A stretch of DNA of 64,000 bases. It comes from Pelosinus fermentans DSM 17108. GTDB taxonomy: Bacteria > Bacillota > Negativicutes > DSM-13327. Of this stretch, positions 32,410 through 40,794 are shown piece after piece. The stretch is taken from NCBI RefSeq assembly GCF_000271485.2, contig NZ_AKVN02000001.1:252001-316000 (forward strand), written 5' to 3'. The translations under genes were made by a program, and so were the position numbers. The stretch's first letter is position 1. Every line of letters starts with the position of its first letter. Under the pieces are notes generated by a model, which worked only from the letters and a program-made list of their open reading frames with translations, had not been told where the DNA came from and searched no databases.

Positions 32410-33316
32410 TTGATTCCAGATACAAAACTTTTATAAATTTTTTAATATTGATATGAGAATTGGAGATGGAAGGTTTTATATTATTTTGTAAGTTGAGCAT
32501 CATTTTTCGGACTTCAACAAAATCATAGAACTTTGGTGCATATTCTTCAAATTTTGGATTGGCGTAATCCGTAACGCCGATGGAAGACAGATGATGCAGT
32601 CCTTGAAAGATAGCGCGGCGCACTCGCTGCTCTAATGCTTTTGTTTCTTTTTTTATATCATTCGGGTCAGACAAGCCCAGCTTCTTCATTGCTACATTCA
32701 TAAAGATATCTTTTAAAGAAGGAAATTCCTGCTCTAATGATTGATGATTCTCATAGCTTTTTAGATAGTCCAGCATGCCTAACAAATCGTTGCAGCCATT
32801 TTCTCCGAGCATTCCCAATTCAGCTAGCAGGTTTTGTCCCGATGCTACAATGGAATGTTTACTTACTGCAGCAGTTCCAGATGCAGGAGGATTTTTTTCT
32901 GTATTGAGCACATTCAGGTTTTTTTCAATATTATGGATCACATTCTGCAGCCTTACATGTTCCATTACATTTTGAATAATGCCGATAACTTCCAGGCGAT
33001 TAATCGGTTTGGTAATGTAATAGTTTACTCCTAGTAAATAGGCATTGCCGATCATTTCTTTATTATCTACTTGGGAGAGCATGATAATTTTTCCGCCAAA
33101 TCCGGGTTTTATTGCACGAACCGTTTCAATTCCATCTCGCACGGGCATGAGTAGATCAATCATGAGAATATCAACAGCTTTCACGTTTAACAGATGATCA
33201 TCAATGGCAGCGCCATTTTCCGCTTCTCCTACTACAATTCCGAGGTCATAATCTTCAATGATTTCTGACAACATAGAACGGATTGCCTCATCATCATCAA
33301 CAATAAAAAAACGCAT
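32396..33316 (-). CDS. GlnL/YcbB-like response regulator
   Basis: A 306-residue regulator. The receiver domain (1-120) has acidic pocket D7/D8/D9, phospho-acceptor Asp in ILMIDLLMP and Lys in YITKPIN. A linker rich in Asn and Ser precedes a C-terminal ~160-residue helical domain (LFMNVAMKKLG-like segment, RRAIFQGLHHLSSIG, SHINIKKFIKVLYLES) typical of YcbB/GlnL. The B. subtilis pair controls glutamine use. The gene follows its kinase with a 4-bp gap and is convergent with the ABC operon. Confidence 0.82.
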   Translation of the reverse strand: MRFFIVDDDEAIRSMLSEIIEDYDLGIVVGEAENGAAIDDHLLNVKAVDILMIDLLMPVRDGIETVRAIKPGFGGKIIMLSQVDNKEMIGNAYLLGVNYYITKPINRLEVIGIIQNVMEHVRLQNVIHNIEKNLNVLNTEKNPPASGTAAVSKHSIVASGQNLLAELGMLGENGCNDLLGMLDYLKSYENHQSLEQEFPSLKDIFMNVAMKKLGLSDPNDIKKETKALEQRVRRAIFQGLHHLSSIGVTDYANPKFEEYAPKFYDFVEVRKMMLNLQNNIKPSISNSHINIKKFIKVLYLESKKRL

Positions 33317-33320
33317 GATA

Positions 33321-34613
33321 TTATCCTTCCCTTATTAAATGTTGTGGTGGTAACGTTATGGTGAAAATGGTTTCATTGCCAGGGGAATTTTCTTCGAGTG
33401 TAAGACTGCCCTTTAGACTATTGGCTAAATCTTTACTATATGGCAGGCCCATACCTGTAGACGGATTGCCTGATTCATCAAACTTAGTAGTGTAGCCAGG
33501 TTTGAAAATCAGATTTCTTTTTTTGAGTGGAATTCCTGGCCCTGTGTCGGCTACCTGAAAAGCGATGAATTGTTCCTTGCGATAAAACAAGATTCTGATA
33601 CAGCCAGAATCTTGAATGGATTCTACGGCATTGGATACCAGATTATTAACGAGAGATAAAACGGTATACACGTGCAATGGTGGCAGAGTTTTTTCAACCT
33701 GCAGGTCAAAGGCTATATTCTTGCCCAAGGAGCGGGCATATTTTTGATGGGATTGTACGATAATTTCTGCTAGTTCCGAGGCAGTCATATAGTCATGCAA
33801 TTCACCGTCTGAGATTAACTGGGTAAGACTGGCATAGATTCTTTGGTTATCTTTTTTTATTTCATGTACTTGCCCGGCTATTTCCAGTATGTTCTGCGCA
33901 AGCTGGTTTTTAGTAAGCAAAAAATGATCATCATTTACATCTTTATATAATTTATAACAGTCTCGCGTAATATTTTCTGCATTTTGCAGAGACTTTGTAA
34001 GTTGAATGGCTTCTTCATATAAACCGGAAATTAATAGTAATATATGCTTGTTCTGTTCTTTTTGCTGTTCAGCGGCAAATTCCGCGTGGCGTAAGTTTGT
34101 GATAAAAAAGAAGCTAAGAACAAAAAAGCTGCGTATAACGGCAGCAATTAACAGCTTACTAATAATCGAAAATGTAAGTATAAAGGCTGCACTGGAATAG
34201 GTAAGGGGGAGTAAGAGTTCTATCATACTAGCGGTAATTTCTGCTAGTATGGACAACATTCCAATACGTAAGGGGCTGCTATATAAATCATTGGCTTTTG
34301 CTAAATAAAAGATCCCTGCATAAATCACATAATAAAGAAATGCTGGCAGGTGAAGCAAAAAACTAGAAGTCCAAGAACCATCTCCGGTGCTCCAGTCTAA
34401 GAGCATGCGAAAGACTAAAACGGACAAACCTGCAAGTAAGCCTGGCAGCATAAATGAGGTGCTGCGCAGCCATAATAGAAAAAATAAAAATGCTGGTGAG
34501 CCAAAACTAACACGGAAAGAGTGAAATTCCCCTTCAAAAGGATAAAATTTTAATTCGCCGGCTAAGGGAACAATGAACATCATTAGTAAAATCGCAATAT
34601 AGTGTTTCTTCAT
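33321..34613 (-). CDS. GlnK/YcbA-like membrane sensor histidine kinase
   Basis: The 430-residue kinase has about six N-terminal membrane helices (residues ~5-175), a coiled segment, a phospho-acceptor region around VHEIKKDNQRIYASL, and a C-terminal ATPase domain with NLVSNAVESI (N box), DTGPGIP (G1), FKPGYTTK and STGMGLPYS (G2). Start ATG at 34613 is used, with AAGGAAG upstream; a GTG at 34625 would be too near that site. Forms an operon with the response-regulator gene. A divergent acidic amino acid symporter gene is the likely target. Confidence 0.85.
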   Translation of the reverse strand: MKKHYIAILLMMFIVPLAGELKFYPFEGEFHSFRVSFGSPAFLFFLLWLRSTSFMLPGLLAGLSVLVFRMLLDWSTGDGSWTSSFLLHLPAFLYYVIYAGIFYLAKANDLYSSPLRIGMLSILAEITASMIELLLPLTYSSAAFILTFSIISKLLIAAVIRSFFVLSFFFITNLRHAEFAAEQQKEQNKHILLLISGLYEEAIQLTKSLQNAENITRDCYKLYKDVNDDHFLLTKNQLAQNILEIAGQVHEIKKDNQRIYASLTQLISDGELHDYMTASELAEIIVQSHQKYARSLGKNIAFDLQVEKTLPPLHVYTVLSLVNNLVSNAVESIQDSGCIRILFYRKEQFIAFQVADTGPGIPLKKRNLIFKPGYTTKFDESGNPSTGMGLPYSKDLANSLKGSLTLEENSPGNETIFTITLPPQHLIREG

Positions 34614-34834
34614 TTTCGGGTACACTTCCTTGAAGAGAATCTTGGCAGTGCTGTTGGTGCTCTTTACAGAATAACAGAAAATATAACTGTCTTCCAGGCA
34701 TTCTTTTTAAAGTTTTCAGTAGCTTTCTAGTATTATGTTGGATTTTATAGGCTGCATGATACAGTAAAATCAGAAAATTGTATTACGTTAGACTTTTCCA
34801 TCATACCAGAGAAAATAGAAAGGAAGATGAAAAA

Positions 34835-36100
34835 ATGAAGAAAATAAAATTTGGATTAGGCTCACAGATTCTGGTTGGCCTTATATTAGGTGTTGCAGTC
34901 GGCGCTGCTTACTATGGTGATCCAACGATTGAAGGGTATCTCAAACCCTTAGGCGACATGTTTATCCGGTTGATTAAAATGATTGTGGTACCCATCGTGG
35001 TTTCCTCCCTGATTGTTGGAATTGCGGGTGTTGGTGATGCCAAGAAGCTTGGGAAAATAGGCGGTAAAACTATTCTTTTTTTCGAAATTGTCACAACGAT
35101 AGCCATTGTTATGGGACTTATCATTGCCAACGTAGTGAAACCCGGAATTGGCATTGAAAACAGCGGCACTCTTGCTAAAACGAATATTGCCAATTATGTG
35201 AATACTGCGGAAAATATGAGTCAGCATAGTTTTGCCGATACCTTTGTTAATATTGTTCCTACGAATGTGTTTGATGTACTGGCTAAGGGTGATTTACTGG
35301 CGATTATATTTTTCTCCGTTATGTTTGGTTTAGGAGTAGCAGCGATTGGAGAAAAAGGAAAACCTGTTCTTAAGCTTTGCGAAGGAATTGCAGAAACCAT
35401 GTTTTGGGTGACGAACCAAATCATGAAATTTGCACCCTTTGGTGTATTTGCTTTAATTGGCTCAACCGTTGCTAAATTTGGTCTTCAATCTTTGATTCCT
35501 CTGGGGAAACTGGTTATTACAGTTTATGGAGCGATGTTTGTATTTGTATTCGTGGTACTGGGCGGGATTGCCAAACTTTATGGTCTGAGCATCATGAATT
35601 TTATTAAGGTACTGAAGGATGAATTAATTCTTGCTTACACAACAGCAAGTTCAGAAGCTGTTCTGCCTAATATTATGTTGAAAATGGAAAAAATGGGCTG
35701 TCCCAAGTCGATTACAACGTTTGTAATTCCTACAGGTTATTCATTTAATCTAACTGGTTCGACCCTTTATCAGGCAGTTGCTGCTATTTTCTTAGCCCAA
35801 TTATATGGTATTGATTTGTCCATTCGCAGTCAAATTGACTTGATGCTGGTACTTATGCTTACCTCTAAAGGCATAGCAGGTGTGCCGGGCGCATCCTTTG
35901 TTGTATTATTAGCAACCCTTGGTACCGTAGGAATTCCAGCAGAAGGATTGGCCTTTATTGCAGGGGTTGATCGCTTTATGGACATGGCAAGAACGGTTGT
36001 CAATGTTATTGGAAATGCATTAGCTGCGGTAGTAATTTCTAAATTGGAACATCAATACGATACTAAAAAAGAAGAAGAAATACTTCGTAAAATTGCATAG
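34835..36100 (+). CDS. gltP: Dicarboxylate/amino acid:cation symporter (GltP/GltT, DAACS family)
   Basis: The 421-residue transporter carries acidic amino acids into the cell. Family marks are the Ser-rich hairpin TASSEAVLP, the ligand-binding helix DRFMDMARTVVNVIGN with D383, R386 and N390 (equivalents of GltPh D394, R397, N401, which favour Asp/Glu), and GVPGASFV. The NMDGT motif reads N305-L-T-G-S: the Asp that takes part in one Na+ site of GltPh is Thr307. Ion coupling may therefore differ. The start at 34835 follows AGGAAG. Located divergently from the sensor kinase, which probably regulates it. Confidence 0.9.
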   Translation: MKKIKFGLGSQILVGLILGVAVGAAYYGDPTIEGYLKPLGDMFIRLIKMIVVPIVVSSLIVGIAGVGDAKKLGKIGGKTILFFEIVTTIAIVMGLIIANVVKPGIGIENSGTLAKTNIANYVNTAENMSQHSFADTFVNIVPTNVFDVLAKGDLLAIIFFSVMFGLGVAAIGEKGKPVLKLCEGIAETMFWVTNQIMKFAPFGVFALIGSTVAKFGLQSLIPLGKLVITVYGAMFVFVFVVLGGIAKLYGLSIMNFIKVLKDELILAYTTASSEAVLPNIMLKMEKMGCPKSITTFVIPTGYSFNLTGSTLYQAVAAIFLAQLYGIDLSIRSQIDLMLVLMLTSKGIAGVPGASFVVLLATLGTVGIPAEGLAFIAGVDRFMDMARTVVNVIGNALAAVVISKLEHQYDTKKEEEILRKIA

Positions 36101-36121
36101 GATTGTTATTGTGCTTTTATA

Positions 36122-36167
36122 AAAAATAGTCTGAGACTTTGAAAATAAGGTTTCAGGCTATTTTTAT
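36122..36167 (+). terminator. Terminator of gltP
   Basis: Arms AAAAATAGTCTGA / TCAGGCTATTTTT (G-T allowed) around a 20-nt A-rich centre, followed by ATTTAT. Confidence 0.75.
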
Positions 36168-36263
36168 TTATAATGATAATAAAATAGAAATTTAAAAGGG
36201 AATTACAAAGTTTATCGATTATAATGACTTAATAATTATAAATATGGGAGAAGTGATATTCGC

Positions 36264-36824
36264 ATGGTTATCATAAAATGCCTATTGATATCCCAAAAAA
36301 AGAAATGGATAAATAACAATATATCAATACTGCTGATAACGGTGTTTTTGCTGACGGGCATAATGGCGCCTACTCATGCACAAAGCAACCTGATGGCGAT
36401 TACTACCAGGGAACCTGGAACTGTTTATTTGGATAATACAAGAATCACCAAATATGTTAACAGTGGAATCATGGATGGCTGGGTAAAAAAAGTAGTTACG
36501 GACAAAGAAAGAAAAGCAAAGCTGCAAAGTATCAAAAAGGCTAAAAAGGCATCGAAGAAGGAAAAGGCAAAGGCCAAGGCCAAGGAAATAAAGGAACTCT
36601 ATAAAAAGATGTCTTATCAATACATACATATTCAATTTGATTCTAAAAATTTTAGATACAAAGCTCTAGAATCCTATTACTATGATAAAGATTCCCAGCT
36701 TATTTCTAGAGATACAAACTCATCTGACTGGGTTGCAGTTCCTGTTGATTCAACAGAAGCACAAATTATGAAAAATATGACAGACTATATTCAAAATAAT
36801 ATTGAATATGTCACGATGAAGTAA
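36264..36824 (+). CDS. Exported hypothetical protein with lysine-rich central segment
   Basis: The 186-residue protein has an N-terminal signal sequence (hydrophobic stretch SILLITVFLLTGIMAP, likely cleavage after THA). The centre (~80-112) is a highly charged Lys/Ala/Glu helix (KAKKASKKEKAKAKAKEIKE). The C-terminal part (YYYDKDSQLISRDTNSSDW, then VPVDSTEAQIM) follows the pattern of surface-adhesin-E-like small periplasmic proteins of Negativicutes. The function is unknown. The GGGAGAAG site is farther from the ATG than usual, so the exact start is uncertain. The beta-barrel gene follows 50 bp later. Confidence 0.7.
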   Translation: MVIIKCLLISQKKKWINNNISILLITVFLLTGIMAPTHAQSNLMAITTREPGTVYLDNTRITKYVNSGIMDGWVKKVVTDKERKAKLQSIKKAKKASKKEKAKAKAKEIKELYKKMSYQYIHIQFDSKNFRYKALESYYYDKDSQLISRDTNSSDWVAVPVDSTEAQIMKNMTDYIQNNIEYVTMK

Positions 36825-36874
36825 AGCTAAAGAGTAGTGAGGTAAAGGCAGTAGATAGTTGGGAGGGAATTTAG

Positions 36875-37369
36875 TTGAAAAAAAAAATAATAACTTTTAT
36901 ATCTTTCCTTTTACTCAACATGAATAGTGTATCTGCCACGCCGATCAATGATCTGGAAAGAGAAGATACGGCTGTTGGTGTCATTAGCGGCAGCAAGAAT
37001 AGTATGTACTATATGGAAATGCAAACTACGGATAATCTGATTCTTGGTATTTCTTACCGTGACTTAAGAGATGACAAGAGTGCAACGGATTATTATGCCC
37101 AGATTAGAACGGATAATGAAACATTGAGAGTGATCGTTGGAAATCGAATTTCTGACTCTCATTCCAAAGGATATTTGGGTGGAGCCGTACAGAGGGAATT
37201 AGCTGATGATCTAGAAGGCTACGCTTCTTTAATTGCTGGAAATGGACTACAAGAACTGCAGCTGGGTGCTAACTATCGATTGACGGATACCAGTGATCTA
37301 AATATCAATTTGTCCACTCTTTCTGGTAATAAATCCAGTATTGGCATAGGTGTTAGTTGTAAATTTTAA
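36875..37369 (+). CDS. Putative small outer-membrane beta-barrel protein
   Basis: The 164-residue protein starts at a TTG 8 bp after GGGAGGG. It has a short signal peptide (KKKIITFISFLLLN, cleavage near VSA), then alternating polar/hydrophobic strands with Tyr/Gly-rich turns (LILGISYRDL, LQLGANYRLTD), and it ends in a Phe (GIGVSCKF) as outer-membrane proteins do. It resembles the other barrel protein encoded at 46463-47080. Transport or structural role unknown. Probably cotranscribed with the Lys-rich exported protein. Confidence 0.65.
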   Translation: MKKKIITFISFLLLNMNSVSATPINDLEREDTAVGVISGSKNSMYYMEMQTTDNLILGISYRDLRDDKSATDYYAQIRTDNETLRVIVGNRISDSHSKGYLGGAVQRELADDLEGYASLIAGNGLQELQLGANYRLTDTSDLNINLSTLSGNKSSIGIGVSCKF

Positions 37370-37390
37370 TCCAGACTCCTAGTCGTTATT

Positions 37391-37422
37391 AACTCCCACT
37401 GACAGCAGGTGGGAGTTTTTAT
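37391..37422 (+). terminator. Terminator of the exported-protein genes
   Basis: AACTCCCAC/GTGGGAGTT stem followed by TTTATTATG. Confidence 0.85.
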
Positions 37423-37437
37423 TATGGGATATTTTAA

Positions 37438-37512
37438 CTTCGTGTCCTTCGTATTCTTCGCGTCTTCGCGGTTCAAAAGATTTTATTTTTTAGAAGCGAA
37501 ACGTTTTTCTTA
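37438..37512 (+). repeat. Interspersed mosaic repeat, copy 6 (right half)
   Basis: Right arm of the TTCG type (CTTCGTGTCCTTCGTATT then CTTCGCGTCTTCGCGGTTC) and tail TTTTAGAAGCGAAACG then TTTTTCTTAT. Its tail abuts a decayed coding fragment. Confidence 0.8.
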
Positions 37513-37647
37513 TGGGAATGTGAGATAGAATATCCTAAATCGATAATCAATACTCGGTATATATATGGTTACTATGATACTAATAAGTTGGTACTTGTCA
37601 AAGAGTATTCTATTACTTATCATTATAGTAGCAGATACTGGGAATAA
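37513..37647 (+). pseudogene. C-terminal fragment of an exported (adhesin-E-like?) protein
   Basis: A 44-codon open segment beginning directly at the tail of repeat copy 6 and ending at TAA. It has no start codon or ribosome site. The peptide (WECEIEYP, then YGYYDTNKLVLVKEYS, ending SSRYWE) looks like a real protein end and shares the 'YYD..L...' pattern of the Lys-rich exported protein encoded 1 kb upstream. It is read as a 3' remnant left by a deletion whose left end lies in the repeat. The similarity is weak. Confidence 0.35.
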
Positions 37648-37686
37648 TGAAATTAGAAAACCATATTTCATAAGGGGGATTTATCG

Positions 37687-38685
37687 ATGTCCTATTTACT
37701 TAAACCTTTACAGGCAGGATCGCTGGCATTGGCGAATCGCTTAGTAATGCCTCCTATGGCTACGGCAAAAGCTGGAGCTGATGGGAGCGTAAGTCAGGAT
37801 GTATTAGACTACTATGCAGAAAAAACGGAGGGCGGTTACTTACCCCTAGTTATTATTGAGCATAGTTTTATTCATCTAACAGGAAAGGCTAGTGAACGCC
37901 AACTGTCCATTGCTGATGACAAGGCCATTCCAGGATATAAGAAATTAGCAGATGCCATTCATCGTAATGGCGCAAAAGGAATCGTACAAATCAATCATGC
38001 AGGCAGTGCTGCTGATCAGGAGGTAACGGGAAAGGCTCCAGTAGGACCGTCAGCGATAGCCAATCCGCGGAAAGGAACGATCATACCTCATGAACTGACT
38101 GCACAGGAGATTCGCGAGCTTGCAGCTGACTTTCAACATGCTGCCCGTCGGGTCAAAGAAGCTGGATTTGATGGTGTAGAAATTCACTCTGCTCATGGAT
38201 ATCTTCTGAATCAATTTTTTTCTCCCTTGACGAACCAACGTAAGGATGAATATGGTGGAACAGTACTAAAGCGCATTCGTATTCATCTGGAGGTTATTGC
38301 TGCAGTTCGGGAAGTTGTAGGAAAGGACTATCCAATTTTATTGCGCTTAGGGGCATCCGACTTTACTGCTGGAGGAAGCACTATTGAAGACAGTATTGCC
38401 GCAGTACAGGAATTTGAAAAGGCGGGTGTAGATATTCTTGATATTTCCGGCGGATTTTGCGGGTATACTATACCAGATGGCAGCAACGAGCAAGGATATT
38501 TTTCTCCATTGACAGCCGCAATCAAAAAAGTTGTATCCATACCAGTTATCCTTACCGGGGGGATTACTCAGGCACAAGCTGCAGAGGAGCTGCTGGCTGA
38601 AGGAAAAGCCGATTTGATTGGCGTGGGCCGGGCCGTACTGAAAGATTCCAATTGGGCACAGCAGGCTGTAAATAGCCTTTTATAA
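37687..38685 (+). CDS. Old Yellow Enzyme-family FMN oxidoreductase, single-domain
   Basis: A 332-residue TIM-barrel flavoenzyme (NADH:flavin oxidoreductase/NamA-like) likely to reduce activated C=C bonds. It shows NRLVMPPMATA at the start, VEIHSAHGYLLNQFFSP with LTNQRKDEYGG (~172-200), and the phosphate-binding ends LTGGI and VGRAVLKD. It lacks the C-terminal Fe-S/FAD domains of 2,4-dienoyl-CoA reductases. The substrate is not evident. AAGGGGGA precedes the ATG. Monocistronic, with a terminator. Confidence 0.9.
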   Translation: MSYLLKPLQAGSLALANRLVMPPMATAKAGADGSVSQDVLDYYAEKTEGGYLPLVIIEHSFIHLTGKASERQLSIADDKAIPGYKKLADAIHRNGAKGIVQINHAGSAADQEVTGKAPVGPSAIANPRKGTIIPHELTAQEIRELAADFQHAARRVKEAGFDGVEIHSAHGYLLNQFFSPLTNQRKDEYGGTVLKRIRIHLEVIAAVREVVGKDYPILLRLGASDFTAGGSTIEDSIAAVQEFEKAGVDILDISGGFCGYTIPDGSNEQGYFSPLTAAIKKVVSIPVILTGGITQAQAAEELLAEGKADLIGVGRAVLKDSNWAQQAVNSLL

Positions 38686-38707
38686 ATACATCCAAGATCA
38701 TAAAAGA

Positions 38708-38737
38708 AGATCCTGCATCCTTGCAGGGTCTCTTTTT
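38708..38737 (+). terminator. Terminator of the Old Yellow Enzyme gene
   Basis: AGATCCTGCA/TGCAGGGTCT arms, loop TCCT, then CTTTTTAG. Confidence 0.85.
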
Positions 38738-38783
38738 AGTTAGAAAGTATAATTTTCATTGATGGAAAAAGATGAGATTTTAT

Positions 38784-38905
38784 GAATCACTAAGGCACAA
38801 TGCCGCTGATGCGGCACACAAAGGAGAGCACAAAAAAATATAAATAAAGCCCATTGTATCCTTTGCGCCTTTGTGGTTCGGTCCGTTTTATATGTTCTAA
38901 AAGCT
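38784..38905 (+). repeat. Interspersed mosaic repeat, copy 7 (full head, decayed tail)
   Basis: Left arm GAATCACTAAGGCACAA, side hairpin GCCGC-TGAT-GCGGC, CACACAAAGGAG, right arm CCTTTGCGCCTTTGTGGTTC; the tail is reduced to TTCTAAAAGC. It occupies most of the gap before the decarboxylase cluster. Confidence 0.88.
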
Positions 38906-39005
38906 ATATTTAATATTCATATTTTCTTACGAATGGTAGTACTATTAATAAGCGACTGTCATAAGGACAACGGCATTTGCTTAGAAAAGAAAGGAGTGAG
39001 GACAA

Positions 39006-39167
39006 ATGACAGTACCCGATACAATGGAGGGTGCCTATATCTTAAGTGTGATTGATTTTCTCTTAAGTTTTGTAATTATCTGGGGTATGAGTCTGGTATT
39101 ATATATTTTCCCGTATTTAAATAAACTGGGACACCTGGATGATAGTAAATTAAGGGGCGGGCATTAG
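39006..39167 (+). CDS. Small single-span membrane protein (53 aa) of the decarboxylase cluster
   Basis: ATG at 39006 follows a good AAAGGAGTGAGG site and opens a 53-codon frame ending at TAG. The peptide has one membrane helix (VIDFLLSFVIIWGMSLVLYI) and a short charged C-terminus (DDSKLRGGH). It lies 38 bp before the decarboxylase beta-subunit gene, like the very small delta/epsilon subunits known in methylmalonyl-CoA and malonate decarboxylases. Such a structural role is inferred from position and topology; I recognise no sequence match. Confidence 0.65.
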   Translation: MTVPDTMEGAYILSVIDFLLSFVIIWGMSLVLYIFPYLNKLGHLDDSKLRGGH

Positions 39168-39205
39168 AACGAAATTCGGTTGAAGATATATTAGGGGGAA
39201 CATAC

Positions 39206-40336
39206 ATGTTTCAGCAAATCCTATCTCTCATGGGAAATCTTGCAGAACAGACTGGACTGGCCCAAATTTGGTGGGGCAATATTTTCATGATCTTTGTAGG
39301 CGCAATACTTGTCTATTTAGCACTTTATCGAAAATATGAGCCATTTTTGTTACTGGGAATTGGATTTTCGTGCATTGTTGCCAACGTCCCAGGATCGGAT
39401 CTTACCCAGCCTGGAGGATTGTTTTATTATGCGTATCAGGGGGTAGAACTGGTCATTATACCCCCTCTTATTTTTTTAGGCGTAGGTGCGATGACTGATT
39501 TTGGCCCCATGATTGCAAATCCTAGTTTAATGATTCTTGGCGCAGCCGCTCATTTAGGAATTTTTATTGCTCTGATTGGTGCAAAAGCACTTGGCTTCAC
39601 ATTAGCTGAAGCTGGTGCAATCGGCATTATTGGTGGCGCTGACGGTCCTATGGCGATCTTTGTTACTATGAAGCTTGCGCCCCATCTGCTGCCGCAAATT
39701 GCTGTGGCTGCCTATTCCTATATGGCTTTGATGCCCCTTATTCAGCCGCCTATCATGAAATTGCTGACTTCCCCGGCAGAACGGCAGATTGTTATGGTGC
39801 AGAGCCGCAAAGTGAGCCGCTTGGAGAAAATCTGTTTTCCTTTCGTTATGGCGATCATTGTGAATCTTTTGCTGCCGCCAGTTGCTCCATTGATCACGAT
39901 GCTCATGTTGGGCAATATGCTGCGGGAAGTACTATTGGTTGACCGTTTGGCAAGTACGGCAGCCAATGATCTAATGAATGTAATTACCATTACGTTGACG
40001 GTAGCTGTCGGATCAACCATGGAGGCAGATAAGTTCTTGAATATAAAAACGCTGCAGATTATTGTTCTTGGATTAATTGCCTTTATCGGAGGGACTGCCT
40101 CAGGGGTAATTGGTGCGAAAATTATGAATTGGTTCAGCGGTGGGAAGATCAATCCACTGATCGGCTCTGCGGGCATTGCTTCTGTACCCATTGCAGCCCG
40201 GGTTTCTCACGTGGTAGGGTTACAAGAAAATCCTTACAATTTTTTAATCATGCATGCGATGGGGCCCAATCTTGCAGGTGTTTTTGGTACCGCGATATCT
40301 GGCGGTATCATGCTAGCGCTTATTGGCGTTAAATAA
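39206..40336 (+). CDS. oadB: Na+-translocating decarboxylase beta subunit (OadB/MmdB/GcdB)
   Basis: The 376-residue membrane protein decarboxylates carboxybiotin and exports Na+. Conserved marks: GIIGGADGP with D146 (the Asp203 equivalent of Klebsiella OadB), N316-PLIGSAG and YNFLIMHAMGPNLAG. After GSAG the usual V-S-A-V-P reads I-A-S-V-P, so the Na+-site Ser is displaced by one residue. AGGGGG precedes the ATG. Biotin-carrier and OadG-like genes follow, but no carboxyltransferase (alpha) gene is in the cluster, so the acyl substrate cannot be told. Confidence 0.93.
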   Translation: MFQQILSLMGNLAEQTGLAQIWWGNIFMIFVGAILVYLALYRKYEPFLLLGIGFSCIVANVPGSDLTQPGGLFYYAYQGVELVIIPPLIFLGVGAMTDFGPMIANPSLMILGAAAHLGIFIALIGAKALGFTLAEAGAIGIIGGADGPMAIFVTMKLAPHLLPQIAVAAYSYMALMPLIQPPIMKLLTSPAERQIVMVQSRKVSRLEKICFPFVMAIIVNLLLPPVAPLITMLMLGNMLREVLLVDRLASTAANDLMNVITITLTVAVGSTMEADKFLNIKTLQIIVLGLIAFIGGTASGVIGAKIMNWFSGGKINPLIGSAGIASVPIAARVSHVVGLQENPYNFLIMHAMGPNLAGVFGTAISGGIMLALIGVK

Positions 40337-40360
40337 GAAGCTTTCTAAAATAAAAGGCAG

Positions 40361-40450
40361 GTGGAAATCATAAATACAACAGCATTTGTTTTGGCATTGG
40401 TGGTAACTTTAGGCTATTATTTCTTTTCTGCATATAGAGAAAAAAGATAA
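40361..40450 (+). CDS. Very small membrane peptide (29 aa) of the decarboxylase cluster
   Basis: A GTG at 40361 starts a 29-codon frame with one hydrophobic helix (TTAFVLALVVTLGYYFF) and a basic end (AYREKR), ending at TAA 14 bp before the OadG-like gene. The spacing is that of a real cistron, and the stop is followed by the next gene's GGGAG site. The ribosome site of its own (AAGGCAG) is poor. Perhaps a second epsilon-like subunit. Confidence 0.45.
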   Translation: MEIINTTAFVLALVVTLGYYFFSAYREKR

Positions 40451-40464
40451 AGGGAGCGGTATAG

Positions 40465-40749
40465 ATGATGTGGCTGGTATTAGCCATTTTTGTAATCTGT
40501 GTGATCGTAGTATTGCGGAAAAATAGGTCACAGAAAGAAATTGTCATGCAGCCCAATCATGGGCATCATGGAATTCTAGCAGCGTCTGCTAGTACTGAGG
40601 CAGATGTGGAAGATGAGTATATCATTGCCGCCATTACAGCAGCCATTCATGAATTTACTGGCTCAGGAGAATTTGAAGTGGTGAGGATTAGGCCGACTGC
40701 ACAAAATTGGATACTAACGGGTCGGCAGAATCTACTTGCAAATCGCTAA
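40465..40749 (+). CDS. OadG/MmdD-like small subunit of the decarboxylase
   Basis: The 94-residue protein has an N-terminal membrane helix (WLVLAIFVICVIVVL), a His-containing linker, and a C-terminal segment EYIIAAITAAIHEF then EVVRIRPTAQNW. The latter is the pattern of the gamma/delta subunits of Na+-pumping decarboxylases (I-A-A-I-x-A-A-I then V-R-x-I then W). In those enzymes the subunit anchors and assembles the alpha and biotin subunits on beta. The ribosome site is AGGGAG. Confidence 0.75.
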   Translation: MMWLVLAIFVICVIVVLRKNRSQKEIVMQPNHGHHGILAASASTEADVEDEYIIAAITAAIHEFTGSGEFEVVRIRPTAQNWILTGRQNLLANR

Positions 40750-40794
40750 GGTATAGAAAAAGGGACACCAACCCATAAATATTGGAGGCGGATT

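Noticed and set aside
34626-34834. Sigma-54 promoter in front of gltP (TGGCAGTGCTGTTGG)
   Set aside because: The -12 GC dinucleotide is missing at the required distance, so the match is not credible.
38873-39055. 60-codon open frame before the decarboxylase beta gene
   Set aside because: Starts inside a repeat and overlaps the 53-codon membrane ORF at 39006, which has a proper ribosome site and membrane helix.
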